Notes under the pieces: model-generated
The model's input: only the letters and a program-made list of their open reading frames with translations
Database searches by the model: none
Told to the model about the DNA's origin: nothing
DNA from: Apibacter raozihei
Lineage (GTDB): Bacteria > Bacteroidota > Bacteroidia > Flavobacteriales > Weeksellaceae
Assembly: GCF_004014855.1 (NCBI RefSeq)
Contig: NZ_CP034930.1
Location: forward strand, 2,275,716 to 2,339,715
Length of the DNA: 64,000 nt
Direction of reading: 5' to 3'
Made by a program: the position numbers and the translations under genes
Part shown: one piece after another, positions 9,967 through 18,605 of the stretch
Layout of the letters: each line of letters opens with the position of its first letter
Numbering within the stretch: position 1 is the first letter of the stretch

Positions 9967-10326
9967 TTAGTTCTGACTTTTTAATTTAGGTTTAACACTA
10001 TCTTCTTTGGTAACTATAATAAATATATCTTCATTGTTTTTTTTAAAAAAATAATTTTCCCGAGCATATTTTTCCCGTGCTTCTTTATTATTTTTTAAGT
10101 TATTATATTGAATGTATTCCGAATCCAGCTTGCTTTTATAATGCTCTTTTTCATGCCTTAATTTTGAAATTTCTTTATTTAACTCTCTGTGAGTAAGATA
10201 AGAATTTGTATCGAAAAAAATCATCCAAACTATAAAAATTACTGATAAAATAACATATATACTCGTATACCAATGTTTTTCAAATATAGACTTTTCTTTT
10301 ACTATTTTTTTATTTTCTCGAGCCAT
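9967..10326 (-). CDS. Septum formation initiator family protein (DivIC/FtsB-like)
   Basis: A 119-residue bitopic membrane protein. It has a basic cytoplasmic head (KKIVKEKSIFEKHW), one transmembrane helix (about residues 20-41), then a periplasmic coiled coil (LTHRELNKEISKLRHEKEHYKSKL), followed by REKYARENYFFKKNNEDIFII. The motif Y-A-R-E plus a short C-terminal domain is standard for FtsB/DivIC, which joins FtsL and FtsQ in the divisome. It sits 7 nt downstream of udk, so the two are likely co-transcribed, an arrangement I regard as common in Flavobacteriia. Confidence 0.87.
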   Translation of the reverse strand: MARENKKIVKEKSIFEKHWYTSIYVILSVIFIVWMIFFDTNSYLTHRELNKEISKLRHEKEHYKSKLDSEYIQYNNLKNNKEAREKYARENYFFKKNNEDIFIIVTKEDSVKPKLKSQN

Positions 10327-10333
10327 TTAATTA

Positions 10334-10951
10334 TTAATGTACTGTTTTTAGAGTGTTTTGTATTACAGAGGTTAATACATCTATAGCAACTGTATTTTTT
10401 TTCATTGTGGGAATAATGATATCTGCGTAAGCCATTGAAGGTTGAATAAATTCTTCATGCATCGGTTTGAGAGTCATTTGATAACGGTGTATAACCTCTT
10501 CAAGATCTCTTCCTCGATCCTGAATATCCCTTCTGATTCTTCTTATTAACCGCTCATCAGAATCTGCGTTTACAAATACTTTTACATCAAATTCTTTTCT
10601 TAATTCTTTATTTGCTAATACAAGAATTCCTTCAACAATTAATATTTCTTTGGGTTGAATGATAGTTAAATCTTCTGTTCGAGAGTGAGTAATAAATGAA
10701 TATACAGGTTCATACACTGGCATACCTGCTTTTAGTTTTTTTATTTGTTCAATTAAAAGTTCAAAATCTATGGAACGGGGATGATCGTAATTTAGTTTTG
10801 TTCTTTCTTCAAAGGATAAATCAGGATTAGAATGATAATAGTTATCTTGAGTCAATACATTTACCCTGTCAAAATCCAGCTGTTTAAGTAAATTACTTAC
10901 AACAGTTGTTTTTCCAGAACCTGTTCCTCCGGCAATACCTATGGTTAGCAT
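10334..10951 (-). CDS. udk: Uridine kinase
   Basis: This 205-residue protein carries a Walker A loop at the N-terminus (GIAGGTGSGKTT), then LTQDNYYHSNPDLSFEERTKLNYDHPRSIDF, the uridine-binding region of uridine/cytidine kinases, and the lid RRIRRDIQDRGRDLEEVIHRY. It phosphorylates uridine and cytidine to UMP and CMP in pyrimidine salvage. Length is normal for bacterial Udk. It precedes the DivIC-like gene by 7 nt and follows pyrD after 68 nt on the same strand, so a pyrimidine link with pyrD is plausible though co-transcription is not certain. Confidence 0.95.
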   Translation of the reverse strand: MLTIGIAGGTGSGKTTVVSNLLKQLDFDRVNVLTQDNYYHSNPDLSFEERTKLNYDHPRSIDFELLIEQIKKLKAGMPVYEPVYSFITHSRTEDLTIIQPKEILIVEGILVLANKELRKEFDVKVFVNADSDERLIRRIRRDIQDRGRDLEEVIHRYQMTLKPMHEEFIQPSMAYADIIIPTMKKNTVAIDVLTSVIQNTLKTVH

Positions 10952-11019
10952 TTAGTGATATAATTTGTTTATAAAGTTATAAATCAATTGATAATTTTCC
11001 AAAATAATATGAAATTAAA

Positions 11020-11949
11020 TTAAAGCTCAATAAGTTTACCTTTAAAATCATTAATGGAATGGTAATTTTTTAATTTCATAATTTCTTCAAGTTCATTTAA
11101 TAATCTTGAAAAAACGGAAATATCATCTTTCATAAGTTGCGTTCCAACCTGTACCATTGATGCACCACATAAGATATGTTCAAAAACATCTCTTCCATTT
11201 TCTACTCCGCCACAACCTATTATAGCAATATCCTTTCTTAAAAGTTTATAAAACATTCTTACATTAGCCAGAGCTGTAGGTTTGACATAAGCACCTCCAA
11301 TACCACCAAAACCTCCTTTAGGTTTTATAACCACTGCTTCATCATCAATAAATAACGCATTTCCAATGCTGTTAATACAAGTTACAAATTTAATTGGAAA
11401 CTGATTTAGTATTTCAGCCATCATTTCGAAATGAACCATATCAAAGTATGGTGGAAGTTTAACACCCAGAGGTTTTTTATAAAATGAAAAAACTTGTGTC
11501 AGAACTTCATGAGTTCTTTCAAAATCATAACCTGTCTGAGGTTTTCCAGGAATGTTTGGGCAAGATAAGTTTAATTCTACGCATCCTGAAAAATCAGAAT
11601 TTTGTATTTTATGCAACATTTCCACATTTTCTTCTAAAGTAAGTCCGGCAACCGAAAAAAACAAGTCATCATTTCCATCTAAATGCTCTTCCAACACATA
11701 ATTTAAATAAAAATCAAAACCAAGATTAGGCAATCCCATAGAGTTTATACTTCCTAATGCTAAATCAACATATCTTGGAGACGGGTTTCCTTCCCTTGGA
11801 TTTATAGTACAACTTTTAGTTATCCAGGTTCCGCATGGGCCGTTTTTTAAATTTGATAGCTCTTCCAGAGTCATACACTTAGCCCCTGAAGCATTCATTA
11901 AACAATTAGTAAACGATTTATCGGAAATTGAAGTTTCTAAAGATATCAT
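11020..11949 (-). CDS. pyrD: Dihydroorotate dehydrogenase, class 1A (fumarate type)
   Basis: The 309-residue FMN enzyme oxidises dihydroorotate to orotate in pyrimidine synthesis. Visible motifs are NASGAKCMT (FMN site), ELNLSCPNIPGKPQTGYD with the class 1 active-site Cys, CINSIGNALFIDDE, PKGGFGGIGGAYVKP, and IIGCGGVENGRDVFEHILCGASMVQVGTQL. Length and the NLSCPN and GGFGGIGG motifs match class 1A, the soluble homodimer that uses fumarate. There is no membrane-binding extension (class 2), and no pyrK-like gene lies beside it (class 1B). The class call rests on motif recognition, not on alignment. Confidence 0.9.
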   Translation of the reverse strand: MISLETSISDKSFTNCLMNASGAKCMTLEELSNLKNGPCGTWITKSCTINPREGNPSPRYVDLALGSINSMGLPNLGFDFYLNYVLEEHLDGNDDLFFSVAGLTLEENVEMLHKIQNSDFSGCVELNLSCPNIPGKPQTGYDFERTHEVLTQVFSFYKKPLGVKLPPYFDMVHFEMMAEILNQFPIKFVTCINSIGNALFIDDEAVVIKPKGGFGGIGGAYVKPTALANVRMFYKLLRKDIAIIGCGGVENGRDVFEHILCGASMVQVGTQLMKDDISVFSRLLNELEEIMKLKNYHSINDFKGKLIEL

Positions 11950-12092
11950 TGATTTTAATTTTTACAAATATCTGAATTTTTCCTAGTATTTTAAGTGAAA
12001 AAATGTAGAATAATTTTTTTAATTTTATCCGATAGATATATCTTTTTCAATAAAAAAATCTTACGTATTTATATGCTCACAATAAAATTTTA

Positions 12093-12623
12093 TCAGAAAG
12101 AGGGGGCTAAATAGCAAAAAGGTTTACAAGGAATATTTCTCAGAATTGTATAAATTAGAATCATTGAAAAAAAGAAGATAACAAAAGTGTTATTATATAA
12201 TATTTTTACCCTGCACTGCTTATTAAATATAAAATTATAAATCATTACTGATGATATATACATAAGAAAAGGAGAAAGAATTACAGTTAACGGGTTATAT
12301 TTTAATGCATTGTATAGGTCAAAATGCAATAAAAAATGAAGGGTTCTTTGTGAGCCGCATCCCGGGCAATATATACCGGTAAATTTATGAATAGGACATT
12401 CAGGAAAGAAATCTCCATCCGTAGGATTGATAATATAGTATAAAGAAAGCAAAACTATTCCTAGACAAAGTATCAGGAATAGTTTTATAATTGGATTATA
12501 TTTTTTTAAAATATTTTTAATAGTTAATAACCTCTTGAAAATGAGCTTACACCAACCACCATCATAAATATAAAGTATACTATCATCAAAATAACTCCTA
12601 CAACTGCTCCATAAATGGACCAT
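12093..12623 (-). CDS. DUF2752 domain membrane protein
   Basis: The recognisable part spans a hydrophobic helix (KLFLILCLGIVLLSLYYI), then FFPECPIHKFTGIYCPGCGSQRTLHFLLHFDLYNALKYNPL, the DUF2752 signature with its CPGCGxxR motif, then two more helices. The function of the family is unknown. The only in-frame ATG is at 12623, which forces a 100-base overlap with the upstream CD225-like gene and adds a non-homologous leader. Initiation at a rare ATT near 12517, right after the upstream stop, would fit the family better. I keep the ATG boundary but trust only the part below about 12520. Confidence 0.72.
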   Translation of the reverse strand: MVHLWSSCRSYFDDSILYIYDGGWCKLIFKRLLTIKNILKKYNPIIKLFLILCLGIVLLSLYYIINPTDGDFFPECPIHKFTGIYCPGCGSQRTLHFLLHFDLYNALKYNPLTVILSPFLMYISSVMIYNFIFNKQCRVKILYNNTFVIFFFSMILIYTILRNIPCKPFCYLAPSF

Positions 12624-12829
12624 TTTTTTGCATCAGCAGAAGCTTTTTTAGCACCTTCATAATCTCCCTCTAACCAAAGTTTATTGACTTTTGTAGAGCA
12701 AATAATAGCATATATTCCAAAGGGAAGACAACACAAAACAGTACATAAAATAGCCCATACCAAATTGTTATCAGGTACTGTTTCTTGATTAAATTGTGAT
12801 TGTTGAGAATCATTAAAATTTGAATCCAT
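12524..12829 (-). CDS. CD225/dispanin-family membrane protein
   Basis: This 101-residue protein starts with a Gln/Asn-rich hydrophilic head. Next comes LVWAILCTVLCCLPFGIYAIICSTKVNKLWLEGDYEGAKKASADAKKWSIYGAVVG, the two-helix CD225 motif with paired Cys and the conserved DYEGAKKAS loop, then a final hydrophobic segment. Bacterial members are small membrane proteins of unknown role and often sit beside DUF2752 genes, as here. The two are probably one transcription unit. Confidence 0.85.
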   Translation of the reverse strand: MDSNFNDSQQSQFNQETVPDNNLVWAILCTVLCCLPFGIYAIICSTKVNKLWLEGDYEGAKKASADAKKWSIYGAVVGVILMIVYFIFMMVVGVSSFSRGY

Positions 12830-13041
12830 AAAATACGTTTTTTTTGCTAATATATATATTTATTGTTGAAAAAAGAAAATTTTTATATGTAAAAGTGTAT
12901 TATTTGATTCTTAAAATTAAAATATTGAAAATAAATCACCTATTTTAAATATTATAATTATATTATCAAGATTGCATATACAATGCAGCTAATGATCTTT
13001 AGGGTTTAATATAAAATTTTAAGAAATAAAGATATTTTTTT

Positions 13042-13068
13042 TTGCTAACTTCTTACTTTGTATTTTTG
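13042..13068 (+). promoter_or_regulatory. Promoter of metG
   Basis: A TTG (13042-13044) and a TATTTTTG box (13061-13068) match the Bacteroidota -33/-7 pattern, with a 16-nt gap that is a little short of the ideal 19. Transcription would start about 13075, giving a 40-base leader before metG. Confidence 0.5.
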
Positions 13069-13115
13069 CATGGTAAAAAACAAGTAAAAATTCAAATTAA
13101 ACATACTATTATTTT

Positions 13116-15152
13116 ATGAGCAGATATACTGTTACTACAGCTCTTCCCTATGCAAACGGACCTTTACATATTGGTCATTTGGCAGGAGTATATATTCCAG
13201 CGGATGTTTATGTAAGGTTTCTCCGCAGAAAAGGACATGATGTTATTTTAATCGGAGGTTCCGATGAACATGGTATTCCCATTACCATAAGAGCAAAAAA
13301 AGAAGGGGTTACACCTCAGGATATTGTAGACAGATATCATGAAATGATGAAAAATACTTTTTCTGAATTAGGTATTTCATATGATAATTATTCGAGAACA
13401 ACATTACCGGTACATACAGAAACAGCTCAGGAATTTTTCCTTAAACTATATGAAAACGGGAAATTTACAGAAGAAGAATCTGAACAATATTATGATGAAA
13501 AAGCCGGTGAGTTTTTAGCAGATCGTTATATTGTGGGTACTTGCCCTAAATGTGGAAATTCGGGAGCTTATGGAGATCAATGTGAAAAATGTGGTTCTAC
13601 TTTAAGTCCAAATGAGTTAATTAATCCGCATTCAATGCTAAGTGGTGAAAAGCCAATTGTAAAAAAAACAAAGCATTGGTATTTACCTCTTAACGATTAT
13701 CAATCTTTCATGGAAGAATGGATTTTAAAAGGGCATAAAAATGATTGGAGACCTAATGTATATGGTCAGGTAAAGTCATGGCTAGACGATGGATTAAAAC
13801 CCAGAGCAATGACTCGCGACCTGGATTGGGGTATCCCTGTACCCTTGAAAGGTGAGGAGGGGAAAGTTTTATATGTATGGTTTGATGCTCCCATTGGATA
13901 TATATCATCAACTAAAGAATGGGCGGAAAGAGAGGGTAAGGACTGGAGACCTTACTGGCAGGATACAGAAACTAAGCTTGTACACTTTATAGCTAAAGAC
14001 AATATTGTTTTTCACTGTATTATTTTTCCGGCAATGTTAGAAGCTCACGGAGAATATATCCTGCCAGACAATGTGCCGGCTAATGAATTTTTAAATTTAG
14101 AAAACGATAAAATATCCACTTCAAGAAATTGGGCGGTATGGGCTCATGAATATTTACAGGATTTTCCCGGTAAACAGGATACATTGAGATATGTATTACT
14201 GGCAAATGCTCCCGAGACTAAAGATAATAACTTTACTTGGAAAGATTTCCAAATTAAAAACAATTCAGAACTGGCTGATAATTTAGGGAATTTTATGAAT
14301 AGAGTTTCCGTATTTATTAATAAATATTTTGATGGTAAAATACCGGCTTTAACTGAAGGAAAGAAATTTCAGGAATTAAAAAGACTCTCCGAAACTGCAA
14401 AAGAAATCTCAGGATATATTCAAAAATATGAATTTAGAAACGGATTAAATGCATTAATGAATTTATCACATTTAGGAAATAAATTTTTTCAGGAAAGACA
14501 ACCTTGGAAAACTATTCAGACTGACATTGCAGAAACAGCAGATACTATGTTTGTTGCCGCTCAAATAGCTGCTTATTTAGCGCAGCTTTCCGAACCTTTT
14601 ATTCCGTTTTCATCTAAAAAAATGATGGATGGGTTACAATTATCCTATACTGAATGGGATAATCTAGAAGAAGGAATAATACTTCTTCAGGCTGGTTCTG
14701 AAATTAATAAAATTCCTCTTCTTTTTGAGCAGATTGAAGATGAAGCTATACAATATCAAATTAGTAAACTGGAAGATTCTAAAAAGAAAAATTTAATGAC
14801 AAACCTAAATGCCGAGCCACAAAAAGATATAATTGAATTTGACGATTTCGAAAAAATAGATATTAGAACGGGGACTATACTTGAAGCGAAAAAAGTTGAA
14901 AAAGCAGATAAGCTTTTAGAATTTAAAGTTGATACAGGTATAGACGTCAGAACTATAGTTTCGGGTATAGCGGAAAGTTTTTCTCCGGAAGAATTAGTAG
15001 GCAAACAGGTTTCTGTTTTAGTAAACCTTGCTCCCAGAAAAATTAGAGGAATTGTCAGTCAGGGAATGTTACTTTTAACACAAAAAGAAGATGGAAAATT
15101 TACTTTTGTAGTTCCTGAACATGTAACAAACAATGGTGAAACTGTAAAATAA
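13116..15152 (+). CDS. metG: Methionine--tRNA ligase
   Basis: The 678-residue class I synthetase charges tRNA-Met. Seen in order: the HIGH motif in [16 protein letters not shown] (residues 11-26), a zinc knuckle [19 protein letters not shown] (about 145-165), a KMSKS-equivalent written DKISTS (about 330), the alpha-helical anticodon-binding domain, and a C-terminal EMAPII/Arc1p-like tRNA-binding domain (about 575-678, [21 protein letters not shown]). This domain order is normal for Bacteroidota MetG. A clear hairpin terminator follows the gene, which appears monocistronic. Confidence 0.97.
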   Translation: MSRYTVTTALPYANGPLHIGHLAGVYIPADVYVRFLRRKGHDVILIGGSDEHGIPITIRAKKEGVTPQDIVDRYHEMMKNTFSELGISYDNYSRTTLPVHTETAQEFFLKLYENGKFTEEESEQYYDEKAGEFLADRYIVGTCPKCGNSGAYGDQCEKCGSTLSPNELINPHSMLSGEKPIVKKTKHWYLPLNDYQSFMEEWILKGHKNDWRPNVYGQVKSWLDDGLKPRAMTRDLDWGIPVPLKGEEGKVLYVWFDAPIGYISSTKEWAEREGKDWRPYWQDTETKLVHFIAKDNIVFHCIIFPAMLEAHGEYILPDNVPANEFLNLENDKISTSRNWAVWAHEYLQDFPGKQDTLRYVLLANAPETKDNNFTWKDFQIKNNSELADNLGNFMNRVSVFINKYFDGKIPALTEGKKFQELKRLSETAKEISGYIQKYEFRNGLNALMNLSHLGNKFFQERQPWKTIQTDIAETADTMFVAAQIAAYLAQLSEPFIPFSSKKMMDGLQLSYTEWDNLEEGIILLQAGSEINKIPLLFEQIEDEAIQYQISKLEDSKKKNLMTNLNAEPQKDIIEFDDFEKIDIRTGTILEAKKVEKADKLLEFKVDTGIDVRTIVSGIAESFSPEELVGKQVSVLVNLAPRKIRGIVSQGMLLLTQKEDGKFTFVVPEHVTNNGETVK

Positions 15153-15190
15153 ATTACAATTAATGTAATATTTTTTAAAATAATTAAAGT

Positions 15191-15217
15191 AAGCCTCTGA
15201 ATATCAGAGGCTTTTTG
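15191..15217 (+). terminator. Rho-independent terminator of metG
   Basis: A perfect 10-bp stem (AAGCCTCTGA / TCAGAGGCTT) with a 3-nt loop is followed by a T run, 38 bases after the metG stop. Confidence 0.9.
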
Positions 15218-15318
15218 TTTATAGGTTTTAGTAACAGCACAATTAATAAAATCTATTATAATGAATACTGATTTATCGATTTTTATCGTCTTTTTGTATC
15301 AACACTAAAAAACATTTT

Positions 15319-15873
15319 ATGAAATATTTATTTAATTCAATACACGAATTTATTTCACCTGAAATAATTTATACAACATCCCTAACATTAAAAGAAGACA
15401 ATTCAAATGTCTTATCAGCTATTCAATCATCTGTTGCATCCATATTAGATGTTATTATAGAAAAAAGAAAAGATAAAAAACTTGAATATATAATAAAGCA
15501 TATGGGAGAATTTAATATTTTGTTAAATGCCACAAAAATTTACAATACTACTTTTACAGAACAAAATTTAAACAGTAATTTTTTTAATTACCTTTTAAAT
15601 AATAAAAAAGATTTGTTTATAAATATCATTGCTAAATCCAGTAACATATCAGAAAATAGCTCTAGAGATATAATTTATAAAACATCGGTTTTAATATCAG
15701 GTTTTTTAGGAGAAAAATTGATATCTGGAATTCAATTTACACGACTATTAAATCAATTAGAAGAGGAACGTAAAGACTTTAGCTTATATATTCCGTTAGA
15801 AATGATAAAAATAACCGAGAATAATGTATTTAAACCTTACTTATTATATAAAAGCTGGCTCTCTATGATTTAG
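15319..15873 (+). CDS. Hypothetical protein, weakly DUF937-like
   Basis: A 184-residue soluble protein with no signal peptide. The first 50 residues (SLTLKEDNSNVLSAIQSSVASILDVIIEKRKD) resemble the helical repeat of DUF937/YidB proteins, in which a helical motif with small residues recurs, but the match is weak. The rest is helical with many Asn and Ile codons. It has its own leader containing the AACACTAAAAA motif typical of upstream regions here (15300-15310). No enzyme motif is visible and the role is unknown. Confidence 0.6.
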   Translation: MKYLFNSIHEFISPEIIYTTSLTLKEDNSNVLSAIQSSVASILDVIIEKRKDKKLEYIIKHMGEFNILLNATKIYNTTFTEQNLNSNFFNYLLNNKKDLFINIIAKSSNISENSSRDIIYKTSVLISGFLGEKLISGIQFTRLLNQLEEERKDFSLYIPLEMIKITENNVFKPYLLYKSWLSMI

Positions 15874-15991
15874 GTTTCAGCATAGCAGGAGTTTTTTTGT
15901 TAACTTTTATTGCACGAAATTTTAAATAATATAGGTATAAGTTAAAAGAGAAGTAATATTTTTACAAATTATTTATAATTTGTAAAAATAT

Positions 15992-16948
15992 ATGCTTCAC
16001 ACAGTAGCTTTTTATAATGTTGAAAATTTATACGATATAAATCGTGATTCTTCTATTTTAGACTCTGAATATACCTTCAGCGGAAATAAGTCCTGGACAT
16101 TAAATCGTTATCAAAATAAACTGATGCGAATTGCTAAAGCTATAAGCAAAATAGGAGAGGACGAGACAGACAGATTACCAACATTTTTTGGTTTGTGTGA
16201 AATTGAAAATAAAAAAGTTATTGAAGATTTGTTAAAAGAATTTCCATTTAAAGCAAATTATGGATATGTTCATACAGATTCTTTAGATGAAAGAGGAATT
16301 GACACTGCTTTTTTCTATAATAAAGAATTTTTTACGGTTGAAGAAAAAGATTTTCTTCGTTTTTATGTATTAAATCACAATGGTTCCAGAGATTTTACTC
16401 GTGATATAACCTACGTTAAAGGGAAAATTCACAATACTATAATGTATTTTTTTGTGCTTCATTTACCATCTAAAAGAAATAATAATATCAATAGAGATAA
16501 AAGGATATATTTATTACAAGAACTACGTAAAAAAATAAATACAATATTTGAAACAGATTCAAAAGCTAACATTATAATTATGGGAGATTTTAATGAAAAT
16601 CCCATTGCCCCTTATATTTATGAGGAGTTAAAAGTCAAAAAAAAAATAGAAGAATTGCATCCAAGTGAATTTTATAATCCTTTTGAAGAAATATACAGAA
16701 ATGGAGGCTTTAGTTTATACTACGAAGGTAAAGGATTACTTTTTGATCAAATCCTAACTTCCAGTTCATTTTACGCTCAGGAAAGTCCTTTAAAAATTAT
16801 TAAATCCCAAATATATAATGCTTCATATCTACAGGAACCAGAACGAAAAAAAATAGGCAAACCTTGGAGAACTTATCAAGGAAACAGATATGTAGGAGGC
16901 TATAGTGATCATTTTCCAGTATATACGGTAATTGAAATTGAAAATTAA
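15992..16948 (+). CDS. Endonuclease/exonuclease/phosphatase family protein
   Basis: This 318-residue protein has the EEP fold: VAFYNVENLYD at the N-terminus, the metal-ligand motif GLCEIEN (about residue 70), FVLHLPSKR, MGDFNENP (about 195), and the catalytic YSDHFPVY near the C-terminus. Members hydrolyse phosphodiesters in nucleic acids, lipids or nucleotides. No signal peptide is seen, so a cytoplasmic nuclease or phosphatase is likely. Its last bases overlap the convergent HTH gene by 4 nt. Confidence 0.9.
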   Translation: MLHTVAFYNVENLYDINRDSSILDSEYTFSGNKSWTLNRYQNKLMRIAKAISKIGEDETDRLPTFFGLCEIENKKVIEDLLKEFPFKANYGYVHTDSLDERGIDTAFFYNKEFFTVEEKDFLRFYVLNHNGSRDFTRDITYVKGKIHNTIMYFFVLHLPSKRNNNINRDKRIYLLQELRKKINTIFETDSKANIIIMGDFNENPIAPYIYEELKVKKKIEELHPSEFYNPFEEIYRNGGFSLYYEGKGLLFDQILTSSSFYAQESPLKIIKSQIYNASYLQEPERKKIGKPWRTYQGNRYVGGYSDHFPVYTVIEIEN

Positions 16949-17301
16949 ATATCCGATTTAAAATACTGTTTTTTCAACAATGCAATCACTTCTCTTTGGG
17001 TAGAAAAAATTTCATCAATTAATGATTCCTCATTATTTGTAGGTAAGGTATTGTCAGTTTTTTCAAACGAAGGTAAAATCATATCTCCTATGCCGGTTAG
17101 TAGCCACGTAGGATTAAGCTCTTTAAAAGTATTTAGTATTTTTTCTATAGTATCTGTGTGCAGTCCTGATTTATTTCTACGAGCTCTTCCGATTAACCCT
17201 ACAGATAGACCTGCCAGTTTAGTGATTTTATTGTCATTGAGGCCTTTAAATTCCATAAATTCCAGCAATCGGTCAATAGTTGTTTTTGGTTGACTTTTCA
17301 T
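16945..17301 (-). CDS. Small helix-turn-helix DNA-binding protein
   Basis: In this 118-residue protein, residues 8-60 form a lambda-repressor-like HTH (RLLEFMEFKGLNDNKITKLAGLSVGLIGRARRNKSGLHTDTIEKIL), followed by the Flavobacteriia-typical LNPTWLLTGIGDMIL and a short acidic tail ending in a helix. Such proteins are common chromosomal or phage-derived regulators. It is divergent from an unknown protein at 17451. A 13-base direct repeat (17329-17341 and 17383-17395) brackets its promoter and may be its operator; this is an inference. Confidence 0.8.
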   Translation of the reverse strand: MKSQPKTTIDRLLEFMEFKGLNDNKITKLAGLSVGLIGRARRNKSGLHTDTIEKILNTFKELNPTWLLTGIGDMILPSFEKTDNTLPTNNEESLIDEIFSTQREVIALLKKQYFKSDI

Positions 17302-17361
17302 TTCTGACTAAAATAATAACATAAATTAATATAGAAAATTAAATATTCTTATAAGTTTATA

Positions 17362-17424
17362 CAAAGATAAAAAAAAAGTATTATATAGAAAATTATCAAG
17401 ATAAAAAAAATATTTTTATATTTG
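17362..17424. promoter_or_regulatory. Back-to-back promoters of the HTH gene and the 17451 gene
   Basis: On the minus strand TATCTTTG (17369 to 17362) and on the plus strand TATATTTG (17417-17424) both match the -7 box TAnnTTTG. They serve the HTH gene and the divergent unknown gene. A 13-base direct repeat (ATATAGAAAATTA) occurs at 17329-17341 and 17383-17395, on either side of the minus-strand promoter. Confidence 0.45.
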
Positions 17425-17450
17425 GATTTTAAAAAATAATTTTTAGATAA

Positions 17451-18134
17451 ATGATTAAAGATGATTTCTTAGATAATATAATTGGAATTATAAAGCAGCA
17501 TGATAAATTTGAATATGTTGATTTTAAGCTGGAAGTCAATCAGGATACTTTGTTCATTATATATTTAATAGAGCCAAAATTTAAAATTTCTTTTCAGGAT
17601 AAAAATCATTTCAGGGAAAAAAAAGATAATGAAAAATATAATATTTTTGGAGATGCTATTCCTGGAAAATTTTCTTTACATGAAAATTTTCTATTAACAA
17701 AAAAATCTGATGTTTATGAAAAACTAAAACAGTGGCTGGATATTATATGGAAAGAAATATCATTAAATTCACCTTTAGGTCTTATGGAAGAAGAACAAGA
17801 GCATATAGATAAAATTTGCGAAAAGTTCGAGTCTCTTGATGGTTATTTTACAACTGAAGAAATATTGAAAATCAGGCAGGAATTAGAAAAATTTAAGGAA
17901 GAATTAGAAGAAGAACTGGTTTTTTTAGTCGAAGATGAAACTATGAGAAAAGAAGAAATAGTAAAACTTCACAGAGATATCGAAACTTTAGGACAAGTGC
18001 TTACATCACTTAAAAAGAAAGGCTGGATTAGAAGTTTAACGGGTAGAGTTTACCATAATGGAAAAAGGCTTTTAGAATTAAGACAAAAAGAAATTTTAAA
18101 TAAATCAGATCCATATCCAAATTATGAGATATAG
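17451..18134 (+). CDS. Hypothetical protein with C-terminal coiled coil
   Basis: A 227-residue cytoplasmic protein I do not recognise. The N-terminal 100 residues are mixed alpha/beta (DFKLEVNQDTLFIIYLIEPKFKISF). A highly charged region predicted to form a coiled coil follows (about 115-185: EEILKIRQELEKFKEELEEELVFLVEDETMRKEEIVKLHRDIETLGQVL). The tail is basic (KKGWIRSLTGRVYHNGKRLLELRQKE). It stands next to a small HTH regulator, divergently transcribed, and has its own terminator. The pairing suggests local regulation, but no function can be assigned. Confidence 0.6.
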   Translation: MIKDDFLDNIIGIIKQHDKFEYVDFKLEVNQDTLFIIYLIEPKFKISFQDKNHFREKKDNEKYNIFGDAIPGKFSLHENFLLTKKSDVYEKLKQWLDIIWKEISLNSPLGLMEEEQEHIDKICEKFESLDGYFTTEEILKIRQELEKFKEELEEELVFLVEDETMRKEEIVKLHRDIETLGQVLTSLKKKGWIRSLTGRVYHNGKRLLELRQKEILNKSDPYPNYEI

Positions 18135-18164
18135 AAAATAATCTTTTATTTCCTTTTAAAAGTA

Positions 18165-18203
18165 ACGACAAAATACATTTCAGTAATTTTGTCGTTTTTT
18201 TTT
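18165..18203 (+). terminator. Terminator after the 17451 gene
   Basis: A perfect 10-bp stem (ACGACAAAAT / ATTTTGTCGT) is followed by a T-rich tract about 30 bases after the stop codon. Confidence 0.85.
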
Positions 18204-18319
18204 CTAATTATGATATGGTTAATTTGTTGATTATTAAATAGTTATGTTTTTTGTCTATATTTTTTTAAATATTTATAGAAAAAAATCACTAAATATTTTT
18301 ATTATTAGAAAAATATCTA

Positions 18320-18523
18320 TACATTTGTAATGTAATAATTGAGTAAGAGGTTACATAACACTGAAAAAATTACAGCACTAAAAGATTTGAATTAAAGAAT
18401 AACAAATTTGAAATAACACTAAAAACTTTAAATATTGTTGATTTATAAAAGAGAATACAACTAATTGAATATTTATTTGAAAAAGTCATCCTTTATTGAG
18501 ATTTGTGGGTGGCTTTTTTTTTT
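18320..18523 (+). ncRNA. Candidate small RNA of about 190 nt
   Basis: This 471-base gene-free stretch holds a -7 box TACATTTG (18320-18327) followed, after about 155 bases, by a strong terminator hairpin at 18482-18516 with a 10-base T run. Between them no ATG opens a reading frame beyond one codon. The arrangement reads as a promoter-RNA-terminator unit with predicted RNA from about 18334 to 18523. A TTG-started frame of 18 codons exists but has no supporting feature. I cannot match it to a known RNA family by eye; 6S RNA is a candidate to test. Confidence 0.45.
18482..18523 (+). terminator. Terminator of the candidate small RNA
   Basis: A 10-bp stem (AAAGTCATCC with GGGTGGCTTT, two G-U pairs) with a 15-nt loop is followed by ten consecutive T residues. 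No gene ends nearby on this strand. Confidence 0.75.
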
Positions 18524-18550
18524 ACTCTAAAACTCAAAATTTGGATATAA

Positions 18551-18590
18551 AAAAAATGATTTCATTATTTCAATGAAATCATTTTTTTTT
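18551..18590 (-). terminator. Bidirectional terminator downstream of tig
   Basis: A perfect stem of about 16 bp (AAAAAATGATTTCATT with its complement) around a 5-base loop has A and T runs on its two flanks, so it can stop transcription from both sides. It lies 16 bases past the tig stop. Confidence 0.85.
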
Positions 18591-18605
18591 ATTTGAACTA
18601 AATAT

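Noticed and set aside
18334-18390. Short TTG-started reading frame in the candidate small RNA
   Set aside because: It has 18 codons, no ribosome-binding signal and no recognisable peptide, so I treat the segment as non-coding.
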